Shown here in pieces: positions 62,995 through 64,000 of a stretch of 64,000 nt of DNA (its first letter is position 1; every line of letters begins with the position of its first letter). The translations under genes and the position numbers were made by a program. The stretch spans positions 104,724 through 168,723 of the forward strand of contig JAAXHL010000132.1 in the NCBI GenBank assembly GCA_012270865.1. Reading direction: 5' to 3'. The stretch is from Candidatus Poribacteria bacterium. GTDB lineage: Bacteria > Poribacteria > WGA-4E > WGA-3G. A model generated the notes under the pieces. It saw only the letters and a list, made by a program, of their open reading frames with translations. It did no database searches and had not been told where the DNA came from.

Positions 62995-64000
62995 ATGGAA
63001 GCAGGTCACAAACGCCATCACCTACTTACGAAATGCAACCGCTGCGCCTTAATCCTTACGATCCTTCTCTGCTTCACATCGGCTCCGAGTCGTGCCGAAA
63101 CGACCCCAACACTTCAAGGAGGCGTAGAATACGTCAAACTGCGACTCTACCCACAAGCCGTTGATGCCTTTAAGTCAATTCTATCGCAGCAACCGACAAA
63201 CGTAGACGCACTCTTTCAACTCGCGAACGTTTACAAACTGCAAGATGAATTGGAATTAGCGATTGAGACCTTCAACAAGATTTTTCCGGCAGTTGCAGAC
63301 TTAAAAGAGGCACCGATAAAGGCGCGGATTTACGGATTAACGCATCTCGCACTCGCGGAAATCTATTGCAAACAGAGTCAATTAGACACGGCAGAACAGC
63401 ACGCGAAGGCAGCCGCGCAGAACGCTCCAACGGATGCCAATACGCACTACCGACTCGGTTATATCTACACACATCAGGCGAAATTCGACGAGGCACTCGC
63501 GGCATTTAAGCGCACCCTCGCACGGAACTCAGACTTCCCAGAAGTCTACGAATGGCTCGGTCTGATCGCACTCATGCGGAACCAACCGAAACAAGCCGTG
63601 ACACACTATCAGACCGCAATCCAGAAAAAACCTTACGTCCAGAGTGCCTATTACAACCTCGCCAAGGCGTACCGACTGATCGGCGATATGCCCGCAGCAA
63701 CGGAACAACTCAAACTGTTCCATCAGATGAAAACCTATTACGACCGAACGTACGCTATTGAGAGTGCACTAACAGAAGATCCAACAAATGCCACCCTCCG
63801 ATTGGAATTGGCAGACATCCATCTCGAACACAAGCACATCTCCGCAGCCATCGCGACCTACCAAGCACTCATCCGCCTGAACCCAGACCTGACAATCGGA
63901 TACGATAAGTTGGCGCGGCTTTATATGAACCTCAACGCACCGAAAGGCGCGATCCCTCTTTTCGAGAAAATTCTCCAACTGATATTTCTCAAATCTATCA
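62995..64000 (+). CDS. secreted TPR-repeat protein, partial at right edge
   Basis: The frame starts at the ATG at 62995 (GAGGAA upstream) and is open to the end, 335 codons. A signal-like hydrophobic stretch, ALILTILLCFTSA, lies at about residues 18-30. At least six tetratricopeptide repeats follow, for example VDALFQLANVYKLQDELELA, THYRLGYIYTHQAKFDEALA and SAYYNLAKAYRLIGDMPAAT. Such proteins scaffold protein complexes in the periplasm or at the membrane. Downstream domains, if any, are outside the window. Confidence 0.88.
   Translation, partial: MEAGHKRHHLLTKCNRCALILTILLCFTSAPSRAETTPTLQGGVEYVKLRLYPQAVDAFKSILSQQPTNVDALFQLANVYKLQDELELAIETFNKIFPAVADLKEAPIKARIYGLTHLALAEIYCKQSQLDTAEQHAKAAAQNAPTDANTHYRLGYIYTHQAKFDEALAAFKRTLARNSDFPEVYEWLGLIALMRNQPKQAVTHYQTAIQKKPYVQSAYYNLAKAYRLIGDMPAATEQLKLFHQMKTYYDRTYAIESALTEDPTNATLRLELADIHLEHKHISAAIATYQALIRLNPDLTIGYDKLARLYMNLNAPKGAIPLFEKILQLIFLKSI

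Noticed and set aside
1..64000. tRNA, rRNA or riboswitch genes
   Set aside because: No cloverleaf with a T-loop GGTTCGAATCC-type core, no rRNA segment and no known aptamer core was recognised by reading.

Overview
ORGANISM. The window looks like chromosomal DNA of a member of Candidatus Poribacteria or a close relative; this is inferred from recalled family resemblance, not from a search. The main pointers are two giant secreted WD40 proteins ending in a dockerin-like pair plus a FlgD-like/T9SS-type tail with the motif NYPNPFNPETWIPYQLA, many LamG, DUF1349 and CRTAC1-type secreted proteins, a sulfatase, a phytanoyl-CoA dioxygenase, Gfo/Idh/MocA and sugar-isomerase enzymes, and AT-rich spacers studded with GC-rich palindromes. 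No rRNA, tRNA or CRISPR array was seen. LAYOUT. 1-3.2 kb: edge of a MORN/YwqK-type gene, then a compact three-gene cluster (BtaA-like aminocarboxypropyltransferase, heme-oxygenase-like diiron enzyme, GNAT acetyltransferase) that resembles an undescribed small-molecule pathway. 3.2-8.0 kb: a frameshifted LamG gene, then a defence-type locus with a MORC-like GHKL ATPase carrying a PD-(D/E)XK nuclease, a complete 5-methylcytosine methyltransferase and a decayed second DNA methyltransferase. 8.0-10.2 kb: a MITE and duplicated MORN and PolX-type helix-hairpin-helix genes. 10.6-16.1 kb: a four-gene operon with two Rieske proteins enclosing two ankyrin proteins. 16-24.5 kb: a repeat-rich spacer, an EF-hand lipoprotein, a sulfatase, a divergent SHMT-like/enolase-superfamily pair and a TolB-like propeller. 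24.6-30.0 kb: a tightly packed leftward operon of secreted proteins containing an ADP-ribosyltransferase-like gene and an unknown partner. 30.3-36.1 kb: rightward sugar isomerase, a two-part DUF6178-like pair, msrA and an RND/HlyD adaptor. 36-48.3 kb: a sigma-54 enhancer-binding protein with a degenerate receiver, divergent from two copies of a sigma-54 promoter module and three WD40 genes. 48.4-58.4 kb: leftward genes including a large HEPN/coiled-coil protein, a methyltransferase, an oxidoreductase, LamG, PhyH, an ATP-grasp-like protein and serA. 58.7-64 kb: a 1141-residue degenerate XPD-like protein, tatA, a CMD-family protein and a partial TPR protein. HOW PARTS MAY WORK TOGETHER. Six secreted proteins of unrelated folds share a short C-terminal tail (V-[SDT]-P-x-x-[KR]-[LMV]-x3-W-G-x-[LIM]-K), which I propose is an undescribed sorting or anchoring signal that coexists with the FlgD-like tail of the giant WD40 proteins. 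The sigma-54 activator at 36-38 kb is the natural candidate to control the first WD40 gene through triple 21-bp-spaced sites. Three MITE copies with target-site duplications carry different GC palindromes as cargo.
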